Shown here: positions 33,033 to 41,979 of the stretch, piece after piece
Position numbering within the stretch: position 1 is the first letter of the stretch
Layout: every line of letters starts with the position of its first letter
From: Neolewinella persica DSM 23188
GTDB lineage: Bacteria; Bacteroidota; Bacteroidia; Chitinophagales; Saprospiraceae
Direction of reading: 5' to 3'
Assembly: GCF_000373105.1 (NCBI RefSeq)
Contig: NZ_KB890497.1
Location: forward strand, 1 to 64,000
DNA: 64,000 bases
The notes under the pieces: model-generated
The model's input: only the letters and a program-made list of their open reading frames with translations
What the model was told of the DNA's origin: nothing
Databases searched by the model: none
Made by a program: the position numbers and the translations under genes

Positions 33033-34667
33033 ATGGAATATTGCTCTTGCACGGGTAATAAAAGCGTATTTTTCACCTGCTTAATTCTTATCTTTTTCTT
33101 AGTTGGGGGAGGTAATGAAATATGCGGCCAGGTTAATTATAGCACCAGTTATAAAATAAACGATCCTGCTCCCGCTACTTTGGGCTTATCTCCTGAGGAG
33201 AGGTATCGGCGGCACGAGGAATTTCTTCAAAAGGCTGAGGCAGAAGGCGATACCTTGTTAATGATACACGGATACAATTACATGTTCAGGGAGGAGGTGC
33301 GCCGTGAGGATTTTCCCGCAGCGACAACGTACCTGGTGCAGGCGGAATATCTGGCCGAACGAAGTAATAAACCCGTATACCTGGGAGCGGTGGCCTTCCT
33401 GAGGGGGCAGTTGCACGCCTTACTCAAGCAAACGGATGAAGGTATTGCCGCTTATTTCAATGCCCGGGATAAGTGTCGGCTGGCCGGAGATAGCCTCTGT
33501 GTTGGCAGAAGTCTGGAACAGTTAAGCGCGATGTATTTGTTCAAGCGTAAGGCGGATACCATTGAGCTATTTTATGAGCAAGCTATAGTTTTGCTGGAAA
33601 AGTACGGAGGTGAGAGCGACGTAGCAATAGCTAAAACTAATTTCGCCCGTTACTTAAATATGCGGTTTCGATCTGACGAAGCAATTCCATTGTTAAAAGA
33701 AGTGATTGAGATCCGGGAAAGAGGGACCAATGGACGTTCTATCACCCTTGCTAATAATAGCCTTGCCGAGGCCTACTGGCGCACCGGTCAGTATGATAAA
33801 GCGATAGCCCAATATAATAAAAGTTTGCAAATTTCCCGGAATTATGGCCTTGTAGAAGGCAGGATTGGCATTTATGCGGGGCTGGAGCAGGTGTACATTA
33901 AGCTAGGAAATTATCAGAAGGCATACCTGTATAAAGATTCTTCCCTGGCCATACGGGATACGCTTATCGGTAAAAGAACTGTTCAGCAGATTTCGGAAAT
34001 TGAAAGTAAGTTCAATACTGCCAAAAAGGAATTGGAACTGGCTACTGCAGAAAAGAATTTAGTCCTTTCAAATGCACGATCAGAGCGCTTTTTATGGATC
34101 GTGTGCGGACTGGGAATTTTACTCTTTTTCACAGTTTTTATTTGGAGATTACAGGTGCGAATCGCTAAAAAAAGAATTGAAGAAGGAAGTAAAAACCTGA
34201 GAAGACTAACCCGGCAACTGCTGGAAAAGAATACGGCCATATTGGTGGGAGAGAAAAAGCTTAGCGAGGTAGAAGATACCGAGGTTGAGACTGATGAGGA
34301 GTCACCTGATGGTGAGCTGGATCCGCTGGCGGAGCCAGAGCTTGAGCACTACAATATTTTGGATCGTACCATCCTTACTGAAGAAGATTGGGCGGATTTC
34401 AAGGTGTACTTTGAAGAAACCCACCCCGGGTTTCTCAAAAAGCTTCGTACTTCTTTCAATGATATGACCACCGCTGAACAGCGGCTTTTCTTGCTATTGA
34501 AACTGAAATTGACTTCCAGGGAAATTGCCACTATTCTAGGTATTTCCTCGGGGGGCGTGAAGAAGACCCGAAACAGATTGCGCAAACGATTAGCATTGGC
34601 AACCGAAGATTCTCTGGAGGAGCACGTTGACAACTTTGGTAAAGGAAGTTACCGCCAGGTTGCTTAA
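33033..34667 (+). CDS. TPR membrane protein with C-terminal helix-turn-helix (regulator)
   Basis: 544 aa from ATG 33033; an upstream TTG at 32940 would extend it across the leader hairpin. A hydrophobic N-terminal segment is followed by TPR repeats at about 90-330 (for example NSLAEAYWRTGQYDKAIAQYNKSL). A coiled-coil stretch (EIESKFNTAKKELELATAEK), one membrane helix (FLWIVCGLGILLFFTVFIW) and a second coiled coil follow. The end is a LuxR/GerE-like HTH (LKLTSREIATILGISSGGVKKTRNRLRKRL). This layout (periplasmic TPR sensor, membrane helix, cytoplasmic DNA-binding tail) is common in Bacteroidota; the target genes are unknown. Confidence 0.82.
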   Translation: MEYCSCTGNKSVFFTCLILIFFLVGGGNEICGQVNYSTSYKINDPAPATLGLSPEERYRRHEEFLQKAEAEGDTLLMIHGYNYMFREEVRREDFPAATTYLVQAEYLAERSNKPVYLGAVAFLRGQLHALLKQTDEGIAAYFNARDKCRLAGDSLCVGRSLEQLSAMYLFKRKADTIELFYEQAIVLLEKYGGESDVAIAKTNFARYLNMRFRSDEAIPLLKEVIEIRERGTNGRSITLANNSLAEAYWRTGQYDKAIAQYNKSLQISRNYGLVEGRIGIYAGLEQVYIKLGNYQKAYLYKDSSLAIRDTLIGKRTVQQISEIESKFNTAKKELELATAEKNLVLSNARSERFLWIVCGLGILLFFTVFIWRLQVRIAKKRIEEGSKNLRRLTRQLLEKNTAILVGEKKLSEVEDTEVETDEESPDGELDPLAEPELEHYNILDRTILTEEDWADFKVYFEETHPGFLKKLRTSFNDMTTAEQRLFLLLKLKLTSREIATILGISSGGVKKTRNRLRKRLALATEDSLEEHVDNFGKGSYRQVA

Positions 34668-34686
34668 GGCTTGCGTTAAAAATGGA

Positions 34687-35226
34687 TTACACTTGCCGGT
34701 AAAGCACGGATAATTGATGAACCGTAATACCCGTAGCCACTGCAACGTTCAGGCTGTGCTTAGTTCCGAATTGCTCAATCTCAATGGTGCCGTCGGCCGC
34801 ATCGATAAGGGACTGGGAGACACCGTTCACTTCATTTCCGACCACCAGGACCAGATGCTGGTTGGCTGGCGCGACGAAGTCGCGCAACCGCACACTTTGC
34901 TCTGTTTGTTCCAAACATTGCACCTGCGCACCGTCGCCCCTTAACGCTTGCACCAGGCTAACGGAATCCTCATGGTGGCTCCAGGAAACCGTCTCTGTGG
35001 CCCCCAATGCTGTTTTCAGAATATCCCGATGGGGTGGGGTTGCGGTGATGCCACAGAGGTAGACATGCTTCAGCGCAAAGCAATCCGCCGTGCGAAAAAT
35101 ACTGCCTACGTTGTTGGCAGACCGGATATCATCGAGCAAAATGGATACCGTTATTTTTTCGGTGCCCGCATATTCCGTCGGTGTGAGGCGCTGTAACTCA
35201 GCCATGGATTTTTTACGATGCGTCAT
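34687..35226 (-). CDS. TrmH family (SpoU) RNA methyltransferase
   Basis: 179 aa, SPOUT-fold 2'-O-methyltransferase. Motif 1 NNVGSIFRTADCF, motif 2 LVLVVGNEVNGVS and motif 3 IEQFGTKHSLNVAVATGI are all present and contain the knot and SAM-binding loop. It probably methylates a tRNA or rRNA ribose. Start 35226 fits the basic N-terminus of relatives; 35205 is also possible. It is divergent from the small secreted protein at 35281. Confidence 0.93.
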   Translation of the reverse strand: MTHRKKSMAELQRLTPTEYAGTEKITVSILLDDIRSANNVGSIFRTADCFALKHVYLCGITATPPHRDILKTALGATETVSWSHHEDSVSLVQALRGDGAQVQCLEQTEQSVRLRDFVAPANQHLVLVVGNEVNGVSQSLIDAADGTIEIEQFGTKHSLNVAVATGITVHQLSVLYRQV

Positions 35227-35240
35227 TCAGAAGAATTTTC

Positions 35241-35248
35241 TATTTTAG
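35241..35248 (+). promoter_or_regulatory. Possible -7 box (TATTTTAG)
   Basis: A variant of TAnnTTTG, 32 nt before the start at 35281. The same TAnnTTAG form occurs at 38922-38929 and, on the minus strand, at 59307-59314. Confidence 0.35.
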
Positions 35249-35280
35249 CGAGGAGATTTTTTCAGGAAAGACCTGAGCTG

Positions 35281-35652
35281 ATGAAAACATTAATGTTGTT
35301 AACCTTCCTAATAACTGCCACAAATTTCGTGGTGGCTCAACCTGCTGCCAGGTCGTCGGCAACGGCTATCCGGTTTATATCAAGCAAAGGTTTGGTAACT
35401 AAAGCAGACCCGTCTTCTTCTCATGCGGGCCCAAAAGTAAAGAATCCCCAGGCCGCGGGCCGTGCCGGGCACGCAGAAGTTATAATCCTGCCGCAGAATC
35501 GGCAGCAACTCAAAGGCCCCAGGTACAAAAACCTTAAACGTTCCCGTTGGTCTGGAAAAAGGAAAGCAAAAAAGGTTACTGTCTTGCGTAAGCGGTTAAG
35601 CGGACCGCGTTTTAAGAACCGGTCGGTGCGCACGGTCCCACGGCAGTATTGA
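35281..35652 (+). CDS. Small basic secreted protein
   Basis: 123 aa from ATG 35281. A signal peptide (MKTLMLLTFLITATNFVVAQ) is followed by a strongly basic, low-complexity tail with repeated GPRYKNLKRSRWSGKRK and SGPRFKNRSVRTVPRQY. No family recognised. High charge suggests binding to a polyanion such as extracellular polysaccharide, which is inference. An earlier ATG at 35218 adds 21 residues. Confidence 0.65.
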   Translation: MKTLMLLTFLITATNFVVAQPAARSSATAIRFISSKGLVTKADPSSSHAGPKVKNPQAAGRAGHAEVIILPQNRQQLKGPRYKNLKRSRWSGKRKAKKVTVLRKRLSGPRFKNRSVRTVPRQY

Positions 35653-35735
35653 GAAAGCGTTGTAACGAATGCGGTACCAGAAGGTATAAAGGTTTGTAGC
35701 TCCGGCAATGATGTCGGGGTAAAAAACACCATACC

Positions 35736-36314
35736 ATGACTAACCGAACAAACACTTTTCTTGGCCTTCTGGCAGCTTTCCTGGTCTTCTTTAGCTGTGC
35801 CTGTGATCCTTGTGGGGGAGAGCAAGGAGCTATAGAAATAGACTTTTCTGACCGTACCGCACCAGATCTTTATTGGCAGATCGTAACCCGAACTACTACG
35901 CCTTCGGGGCCCATCAGCGCAATCAGTATCGTCAATGATTCAGATTATTCCCTTTCTATGACCCAAAATGACGTCGTTGAAATAACGCTGCTGGGGGAAG
36001 ACAACGAAAGTGGTATCGAATGGCTAAATCTTCAGGGGGGCTTTGGTTACACTTGTTCCAGGCCCGATGCTGCCATTGCTTTAAGTGGCATTGTTCCGGG
36101 TAACCGGGTCTTCTTCAATTTCGCGGAAGGCGAGTGCGCCCTGGCCGAGGCGGAGTATCCCGTTTATATCATCGATGGCTCTAACCTTTGTGTCAACGAT
36201 TACCCGAACCTGACCAGCGGCGGCTACGTACTGACGGGCTCCGGAGCTAACTCAAATATTATTATTCGCCAGGATTACCGGATCACGATCAATATCCTGA
36301 ACGCAGCGATTTAG
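35736..36314 (+). CDS. Putative lipoprotein of unknown function
   Basis: 192 aa. The N-terminus (LLAAFLVFFSCACDPC) looks like a lipoprotein signal with Cys near 22. The mature part is acidic, predicted beta-rich, with no known motif (VEITLLGEDNESGIEWLNLQGGFGYTC). It stands alone with the small basic protein upstream. Confidence 0.65.
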   Translation: MTNRTNTFLGLLAAFLVFFSCACDPCGGEQGAIEIDFSDRTAPDLYWQIVTRTTTPSGPISAISIVNDSDYSLSMTQNDVVEITLLGEDNESGIEWLNLQGGFGYTCSRPDAAIALSGIVPGNRVFFNFAEGECALAEAEYPVYIIDGSNLCVNDYPNLTSGGYVLTGSGANSNIIIRQDYRITINILNAAI

Positions 36315-36355
36315 GAAGACTCTAGCTCCTTTCGGGGAAGCCTGCAACACAAGTT

Positions 36356-36373
36356 GGCGCGGTCGCAGGTGCA
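36356..36373. repeat. Family A left arm
   Basis: GGCGCGGTCGCAGGTGCA followed by AAGAAAGTTTAAGGG, 64 nt before the next gene. No right arm found. Confidence 0.75.
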
Positions 36374-36436
36374 AAGAAAGTTTAAGGGCAAACCGTGCCA
36401 ACTTCCTGAAGGCCACGGTGTTTCACTGGAAAACCC

Positions 36437-37135
36437 ATGCACCCAACTTATACCGTCCAGCTGCTTTCGAGCAAGAAAATCCGGGAAATACCCGGAGATT
36501 GGACAACGAAAGATTATCTCCAAATTCTCGAGTTGACCGAATACGGCGATACCGCCGAATTGTCTCCCGCTGACGCTGAAGAGATGGCCAAAATGTCATT
36601 GGCAGATATGCCCAAAGACGAAGCAGCTCTGTTGCTACTCAACTATATTTTCCCGGAGGGTACCCTCACCAAGGGACAGCTAGAGAACTGCGCTCAGGAA
36701 ATGGATACGGAATCCCTGTGGGAAGAATATCCAGAGCCTGACAAACACCGTCAGTTTTTTCGGGCCGCCAGTTTGCTCTATGATGCCTTTAACGGAGGAT
36801 TCCCTAAACCTGAGGCCTGCCGGCTTGAATTGCGTATTACTTCGGTTAAAACGGCAGGACGGACATTTCTAAATGATCCCGAAGCAGCTTTCTTACTTAG
36901 GCTCCTGGCAGCAGGAATGGACGGCCACGCTTTACTCCACCGGCTTTTCGAGAAGGAGCTGACCGGATCATCTTTTCCCAGCGCTCCATTCATTATTTGG
37001 GAGACAAGTGTCGTCATTGATGGTGATGATCACCTGATTACGGTGACCAGCTCAGATTACTGGCTGGAAGCCTACAACCCAGTAGCTGTGTACGAAACTA
37101 AGGCCTGGGAGGATGAAGTCCCGGAAGAGGATTAG
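36437..37135 (+). CDS. Hypothetical acidic protein
   Basis: 232 aa, cytoplasmic-looking, acidic and mostly helical (LSPADAEEMAKMSLADMPKDEAALLLLNYIFPEG). The C-terminal part is predicted strands (SSFPSAPFIIWETSVVIDGDDHLITVTSSDYWLEAYN). I do not recognise a family. A strong terminator follows. Confidence 0.7.
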   Translation: MHPTYTVQLLSSKKIREIPGDWTTKDYLQILELTEYGDTAELSPADAEEMAKMSLADMPKDEAALLLLNYIFPEGTLTKGQLENCAQEMDTESLWEEYPEPDKHRQFFRAASLLYDAFNGGFPKPEACRLELRITSVKTAGRTFLNDPEAAFLLRLLAAGMDGHALLHRLFEKELTGSSFPSAPFIIWETSVVIDGDDHLITVTSSDYWLEAYNPVAVYETKAWEDEVPEED

Positions 37136-37157
37136 TACAACTCTGGTAATAATAACG

Positions 37158-37194
37158 AAAACAGCCACCGCTACAACGTAACGGTGGCTGTTTT
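37158..37194. terminator. Bidirectional terminator
   Basis: A perfect 13-bp stem, AAAACAGCCACCG (37158-37170) and CGGTGGCTGTTTT (37182-37194), with A and T runs on either side. It serves both the gene at 36437 and rpoD, which converge here. Confidence 0.92.
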
Positions 37195-37243
37195 ATAGTA
37201 TAGAAATCTAAAGGCCGATGGCCATCTAAAAGCAAAGTACTAA

Positions 37244-38113
37244 TTAATTACCAAGGTAATTCTTCAGCAGCTTAGAACGGTTGGCTCCGCGCAGTTTGTT
37301 GATGGCCTTGTCCTTAATCTGGCGTACCCGCTCACGGGTCAGGCCAAACTTTTCGCCAATATCTTCGAGGCTCATGGGGTGCTCAACGCCAATACCGTAG
37401 TACAGCTTGATCACGTCACACTGGCGTTCCGTAAGGGTGCCGAGGCTACGGTCGATTTCGCGACGGAGGGATTCTTTGTATTCCAACGCAGAGTCCGTGC
37501 CTGGAGTGGCAGTGTTGGCCAGTACGTCGAGGAGGCTGTTGTCTTCGCCTTCTACGAACGGAGCGTCCATAGAAACGTGACGGGCAGCAACGCCAAGGGT
37601 AGTTTCTACTTCCTCGGGAGCGATTTCCAGTTGGGTAGCAAGTTCTTCGCTGCTGGGCTCACGCTCAAACTGCTGCTCCAACATGGAGAAAGCCTTGTTG
37701 ATCTTGTTAAGGCTGCCTACTTTGTTGAGAGGAAGACGGACAATCCGGCTTTGCTCAGCAAGCGCCTGTAGGATCGACTGGCGAATCCACCAAACGGCGT
37801 AGGAGATGAATTTGAAGCCACGGGTTTCATCAAAGCGCTGTGCGGCCTTGATGAGTCCGAGATTACCTTCGTTAATCAGGTCACTCAGGGAAAGACCCTG
37901 GTTCTGGTATTGTTTGGCTACGGAGACCACAAAACGAAGGTTGGCCTTCGTAAGTTTTTCAAGCGCGATCTGGTCTCCCTGCTTGATCCGCTTTGCCAGG
38001 TCAACTTCCTCCTCGGGGGGCAGTAGATCTACTTTACCGATTTCTTGCAGGTATTTTTCGAGCGACTGACTCTCGCGATTCGTGATCGACTTAGTTATTT
38101 TTAGCTGTCTCAT
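37244..38113 (-). CDS. rpoD: Primary RNA polymerase sigma factor
   Basis: 289 aa. Region 1.2/2 starts [20 protein letters not shown]; regions 2.2-2.4 include [18 protein letters not shown] and [13 protein letters not shown]; region 3 and region 4 end in [19 protein letters not shown]. The missing region 1.1 and the short length are typical of Bacteroidota primary sigma factors, which read the unusual -33 TTG / -7 TAnnTTTG promoters. Start 38113 is chosen because the upstream codon 38203 extends through the promoter. Confidence 0.96.
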   Translation of the reverse strand: MRQLKITKSITNRESQSLEKYLQEIGKVDLLPPEEEVDLAKRIKQGDQIALEKLTKANLRFVVSVAKQYQNQGLSLSDLINEGNLGLIKAAQRFDETRGFKFISYAVWWIRQSILQALAEQSRIVRLPLNKVGSLNKINKAFSMLEQQFEREPSSEELATQLEIAPEEVETTLGVAARHVSMDAPFVEGEDNSLLDVLANTATPGTDSALEYKESLRREIDRSLGTLTERQCDVIKLYYGIGVEHPMSLEDIGEKFGLTRERVRQIKDKAINKLRGANRSKLLKNYLGN

Positions 38114-38142
38114 ACAGGATTGACGTTTTTTAAAAGCGCGCG

Positions 38143-38173
38143 CAAAATTACGGGTTTTTTCCCTAAAAATCAA
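38143..38173 (-). promoter_or_regulatory. rpoD promoter
   Basis: On the minus strand, TTG (38171-38173), a 20-nt spacer and TAATTTTG (38143-38150) match the Bacteroidota -33/-7 consensus, 30 nt before the rpoD ATG. Confidence 0.7.
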
Positions 38174-38308
38174 TAGCTTATAGCTAAAATCTGCCGCACA
38201 CATAACCCAAACAACAAATAGGCATAATAGGTTGGCTTGAAAAAGAATTTTGGTAGTCTCGTTTTATTTACCTTAATTGCCCCACTTCATCCCTCCCAAA
38301 TAACTGAT

Positions 38309-38689
38309 ATGGAACGCGTTAAGTTTACTTACGAATTTATCTGCCGGGCTTCCCCGGCAATTGTCTATCAATTTCTCACTGACCCCGCCTGTATTACCAG
38401 ATGGTTTTGCGACGAAGTAGATGTCAATGACCAGACCTATACCTTCGTATGGGAAGGTTCTGCTGAAATTGCAGAATTGATCGAAGACAAAGAAGCGGAC
38501 ATGGTTCGTTTCTCCTGGGAAGATTCCGATGATGATGACGAATACCTGGAATTTAACATTACCAGAAGTCCGGTAACGGGCGAAACCATTGTCTACGTCA
38601 CCGACTTTGCTGATGACGATGAAGTCGAAGATCAGCGTGCATTATGGGAGTCGCAGCTCACCCGCATGAAGGCCAAGATGGGCGGATAA
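38309..38689 (+). CDS. START-like (SRPBCC) domain protein
   Basis: 126 aa from ATG 38309. It begins ERVKFTYEFICRASPAIVYQF and continues LTDPACITRWFCDEV, the typical AHSA1/START-like opening, then strands and a C-terminal helix (DQRALWESQLTRMKAKMGG). An upstream ATG at 38237 adds a hydrophobic stretch that is not conserved. Very acidic (DSDDDDEYLEF). The fold binds hydrophobic ligands; ligand unknown. It is commonly next to rpoD-type genes only by chance. Confidence 0.85.
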   Translation: MERVKFTYEFICRASPAIVYQFLTDPACITRWFCDEVDVNDQTYTFVWEGSAEIAELIEDKEADMVRFSWEDSDDDDEYLEFNITRSPVTGETIVYVTDFADDDEVEDQRALWESQLTRMKAKMGG

Positions 38690-38921
38690 GTTTAGTCTGA
38701 CGGCCTTGTCGCCTTGTGGCGCAAGAAAAAACGGAAAGCCTGCTTCGTCAAATTGATTGGTACAGTTCTTATTTTACTTTCTTACGGTAATGCTTACGAG
38801 CGGAGCAAGTCCCTTTGTGCGGTAGTCATTAGCTTCGCTACTGCCTGCGGCGGTCGGTTATTCTCTCCTTCAATTATTCACCATTTGATGGCTGGCACGA
38901 CTGTTTCAACGGGTAAGTACT

Positions 38922-38929
38922 TATTTTAG
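38922..38929 (+). promoter_or_regulatory. Possible -7 box before the AddB-like gene
   Basis: TATTTTAG, a variant of TAnnTTTG, at the edge of a short dispersed repeat (TTGATTCGCGTTAC at 38933-38946) that also occurs at 60676-60689 and inverted near 60277. Confidence 0.35.
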
Positions 38930-38962
38930 CTCTTGATTCGCGTTACAAGACTACCTCAATAC

Positions 38963-41860
38963 ATGACCATACTCTTAGGCCTGACCCTTTCCGATCCTAA
39001 AACCCTTCCCGCGCTGTCAGCTAATACGTCTCGTATAGCAGCTATGTCTCCTGCCGGACTACTGCGTTACCTCGAAGGGTTCTATGCTTTGGGCGCGCCG
39101 GCGATTAACCGAGAGGCACTTCGTACGGAACAGTACCGGCAGTTGATCAATGCCCACCAGGAAACCAGCGATCGCGTTCCTTTTTATCAGGCTTCCTTTA
39201 AGGCGGATCAAGGTGCTACTGCCGCGGAACTCCTCTCACGTCGCGACGAATTACTGGCGGCAGGATACCGCTTATCTGCAGCGTCGGCAAAGGAAACGCC
39301 AGAACGTATCACCGTTCTGCATGAGCTCGAAGCATTATTGTATGACGATCGGTACGATTTTCAACTCCTGCCCGGGACGACAGACCGCCTGATCCTACTA
39401 CTGGCGGCTCTCGCCGAGAAACGTCATCCCCGGCTTACCATTCTGGTCAATGAACCCCGGCATTTACTGCCCCCTGGCTTCCGCCGTTTGCTGACCTCCC
39501 TGGAGGAGGCCGGGGATACGGTCAGCCAACTACCGGAGCCAGAAGCTCCGGTGATCAATAATGACCTGGGCCGTTGGCAACGAAAACTTAGCGGGCTGAA
39601 AACGCCCACTACCGGCCAACCGTCTCTCTTTGATGCGATCTCTACGGATAACGCACCAGTTGAGCTGGTTGGAGATGGCTCCCTTATCCTGTTGAGGGCA
39701 GAGCGGGAGACCCATCTCGCGGCTTACCTGGCACGCTTACTTCGGGACAACAAAGAATGGCGGCCCGGGATTTTGCTTTCCCTACGAACGCAGACGCTCG
39801 ATAATGCCCTGATAGCTGAAGGGCTGCCCAGTTTGGGGATACCTTCAGCGAGTCTGGCCCGGCCCAGCCTCCAGGTACTTAAACTCATTACCACTTTTCT
39901 ATGGGATCCTATTGAGATCGAACGGGTAATGGAATTCGTCAGCCTGGTAACTAAACCGCTACACTGGCGGCTGGGGCAACGCATCGCTGAGTTCCTGGCG
40001 GATACGCCGGGCCTTTTTGGCCCACGTTGGTACGGCATGCTGAACGGCTATTTTACGGAGATGGAGGAAAAACGCGGCTGGTCAAAGACCCGGATCGATT
40101 CCACCAGAGCGCAATATGACAGTTGGTTTGATCGCCGCCGCTATCCCCGCGATCAGAAAGTTCCTAAGTTTGACCTGCGTGACCTGCTCAACTCCCTGAG
40201 AGAATGGGCACTTGAAGCCTATTCAGACAGTAAGAAAAAAGACAAGGATCAAACGTCCGGACAGGAGAACACCGGCTTACTGGTGCTGGCCGCCCAGGCG
40301 CAGCGCGCCATGGAGTTGCTCGACGTACAACCGGAGACGGAACTCAATTACCTCGATGTAGAACGCCTTATTCGTACGGTATATGAGCCGGCGCCCACCC
40401 AGTTTCAGTATAAAGAAGATGGCGCGCCGGATACCGTATTTGCCCCGGCCTCCGTCCTGAAATTGCCAGATGGCGATGCCCCGGAGCGGGTGGTCTGGTG
40501 GGATTTCATCGAACATGAACCCGACTATTTCTTCAGTCGGTATTACCCCGATGAGCTGGCTTGGCTGAAAGATAAAAAGGTAGAACTGAATGGTCCGGAC
40601 CAACAGAATGAGCTCTCCACCTGGCGGCAGCTTCGGCCGGTGCTCCATGCCCGCCAACAATTAATTCTTTGTTTGCCGGAGCGGGTCGACGGTAGTGTAG
40701 TCGAAGCACATCCGTTGCTGGGTGACCTCGAAGCTGCTTTTTCCGACGGGGCGCTGGACCGCATCACCGTGGCGGTAGATGCTGCGGGCGAACGCCCCGC
40801 AGTGTTGGCGGGCTACAAGACTCCGGGCTTTGCTCCGGTACCGGTCCAACCATTAGCCGGGCCAGTGGCCCAGTTGCATATTGATCGGCCGCAGGCCATC
40901 AGAGAACGTGATCCGGAAACACCAACGGCGTTGGAGGATTTGCTGTACTACCCGTACAAGTGGGTCTTCCGCCATCAACTTAAGTTGAAAGGCAGGCCTA
41001 TCCTTTCCGTTGCCGGAGAAAACCGACTGCGCGGAAATCTCAGTCATCTATTCATCGAACAATTGCTGAACACAATCAGGGAGGAAGACCGGGAATACAA
41101 ACGGGAAGATGTCCGAAAATGGATTGACAATAACTGGCTTCGACTTCTGAGAAATGAGGGCGCTATCTTGTTGGAGTATGGTCAGGAGCCGGAACGGGTA
41201 CAGTTTGTCCGCACGATGCAGTACGCGGCCTGGTCGCTGGTGCATTATATCCAGGCGAATGGCTGGAAGATACTTGGGTCGGAAGAAGTACTTGCTGGTG
41301 AACTGGAACGAATGGGTGGGCAACCCGTCAAAGGCCGGGCAGATCTGGTGCTTGAACGTGCGCATAACGGTACCAGCGAAGTGGCCATTGTTGACCTGAA
41401 GTGGCGGGGAAAAACGGTTTTCAAGAACCTGTTGCGTAATGCCAAGGACGTACAATTGTGTCTTTACGCGGAGTTCGTTCACCAACACATGGAGATGAAT
41501 AAGGAGGGGAAGCTTAGCCGCAAAGGAGGGACGCCGCCGCAAACGGTTCATACCGCCTATTACGTGCTGCGGGATGCCTTGATGGTGGCCCGTAATGAAC
41601 TGGCATTTGCCAATATCGAGACCGTAGCGGGTTCGGAAGAGGCCGGTGCCGTACAGGTGGAAACGCTGAAGAAGATTCGGGCGACGGCCAACTGGCGTTG
41701 GGATCAATTCCGGGAAGGAGTGGTGGAGGTCCGGTGCCAGGAAACCCTTGGCGATCTCGAAGACCTATATCTAGACCTTAACCATGATGACCTGTTGGAA
41801 ATGGAAGAAGGGGATGCCCGTTTTGATGATTACCGGAGCTTGATTGGGCTGGTGCGATAG
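38963..41860 (+). CDS. PD-(D/E)XK nuclease family protein (AddB/RecB-like)
   Basis: 965 aa from ATG 38963. It resembles inactivated-helicase/nuclease proteins of the AddB type. Near the C-terminus the nuclease motifs appear in order: LRGNLSHLFIEQLL (the His/Glu helix), KGRADLVLE (first Asp), then EVAIVDLKWRG (D-x-K). No Walker A motif is obvious, so the helicase part is divergent or dead. The usual AddA partner is not in view. Predicted role: DNA end processing for double-strand break repair. A later ATG at 39044 would remove 27 residues. Confidence 0.82.
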   Translation: MTILLGLTLSDPKTLPALSANTSRIAAMSPAGLLRYLEGFYALGAPAINREALRTEQYRQLINAHQETSDRVPFYQASFKADQGATAAELLSRRDELLAAGYRLSAASAKETPERITVLHELEALLYDDRYDFQLLPGTTDRLILLLAALAEKRHPRLTILVNEPRHLLPPGFRRLLTSLEEAGDTVSQLPEPEAPVINNDLGRWQRKLSGLKTPTTGQPSLFDAISTDNAPVELVGDGSLILLRAERETHLAAYLARLLRDNKEWRPGILLSLRTQTLDNALIAEGLPSLGIPSASLARPSLQVLKLITTFLWDPIEIERVMEFVSLVTKPLHWRLGQRIAEFLADTPGLFGPRWYGMLNGYFTEMEEKRGWSKTRIDSTRAQYDSWFDRRRYPRDQKVPKFDLRDLLNSLREWALEAYSDSKKKDKDQTSGQENTGLLVLAAQAQRAMELLDVQPETELNYLDVERLIRTVYEPAPTQFQYKEDGAPDTVFAPASVLKLPDGDAPERVVWWDFIEHEPDYFFSRYYPDELAWLKDKKVELNGPDQQNELSTWRQLRPVLHARQQLILCLPERVDGSVVEAHPLLGDLEAAFSDGALDRITVAVDAAGERPAVLAGYKTPGFAPVPVQPLAGPVAQLHIDRPQAIRERDPETPTALEDLLYYPYKWVFRHQLKLKGRPILSVAGENRLRGNLSHLFIEQLLNTIREEDREYKREDVRKWIDNNWLRLLRNEGAILLEYGQEPERVQFVRTMQYAAWSLVHYIQANGWKILGSEEVLAGELERMGGQPVKGRADLVLERAHNGTSEVAIVDLKWRGKTVFKNLLRNAKDVQLCLYAEFVHQHMEMNKEGKLSRKGGTPPQTVHTAYYVLRDALMVARNELAFANIETVAGSEEAGAVQVETLKKIRATANWRWDQFREGVVEVRCQETLGDLEDLYLDLNHDDLLEMEEGDARFDDYRSLIGLVR

Positions 41861-41874
41861 AGCCTCAGTTTTTT

Positions 41875-41971
41875 GGGGCGGGGCCGCAGGTGTAGCGCAA
41901 AGGATAAAGGGAGCAAAGGATAAAAGGAAGGTCTGCTTCAATTAACATTTCCCAGCACCTGCGGCCGCGCC
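41875..41971. repeat. Family A palindromic repeat, complete copy
   Basis: Left arm GGGGCGGGGCCGCAGGTGTA (41875-41894), two AAAGGATAAAGG-type words, then right arm AGCACCTGCGGCCGCGCC (41954-41971), between convergent genes. Confidence 0.85.
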
Positions 41972-41979
41972 TTCTTATG

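Noticed and set aside
38714-38929. 71-codon plus-strand frame before the AddB-like gene
   Set aside because: No recognisable domain, and it ends in the repeat and promoter-like region of the next gene.
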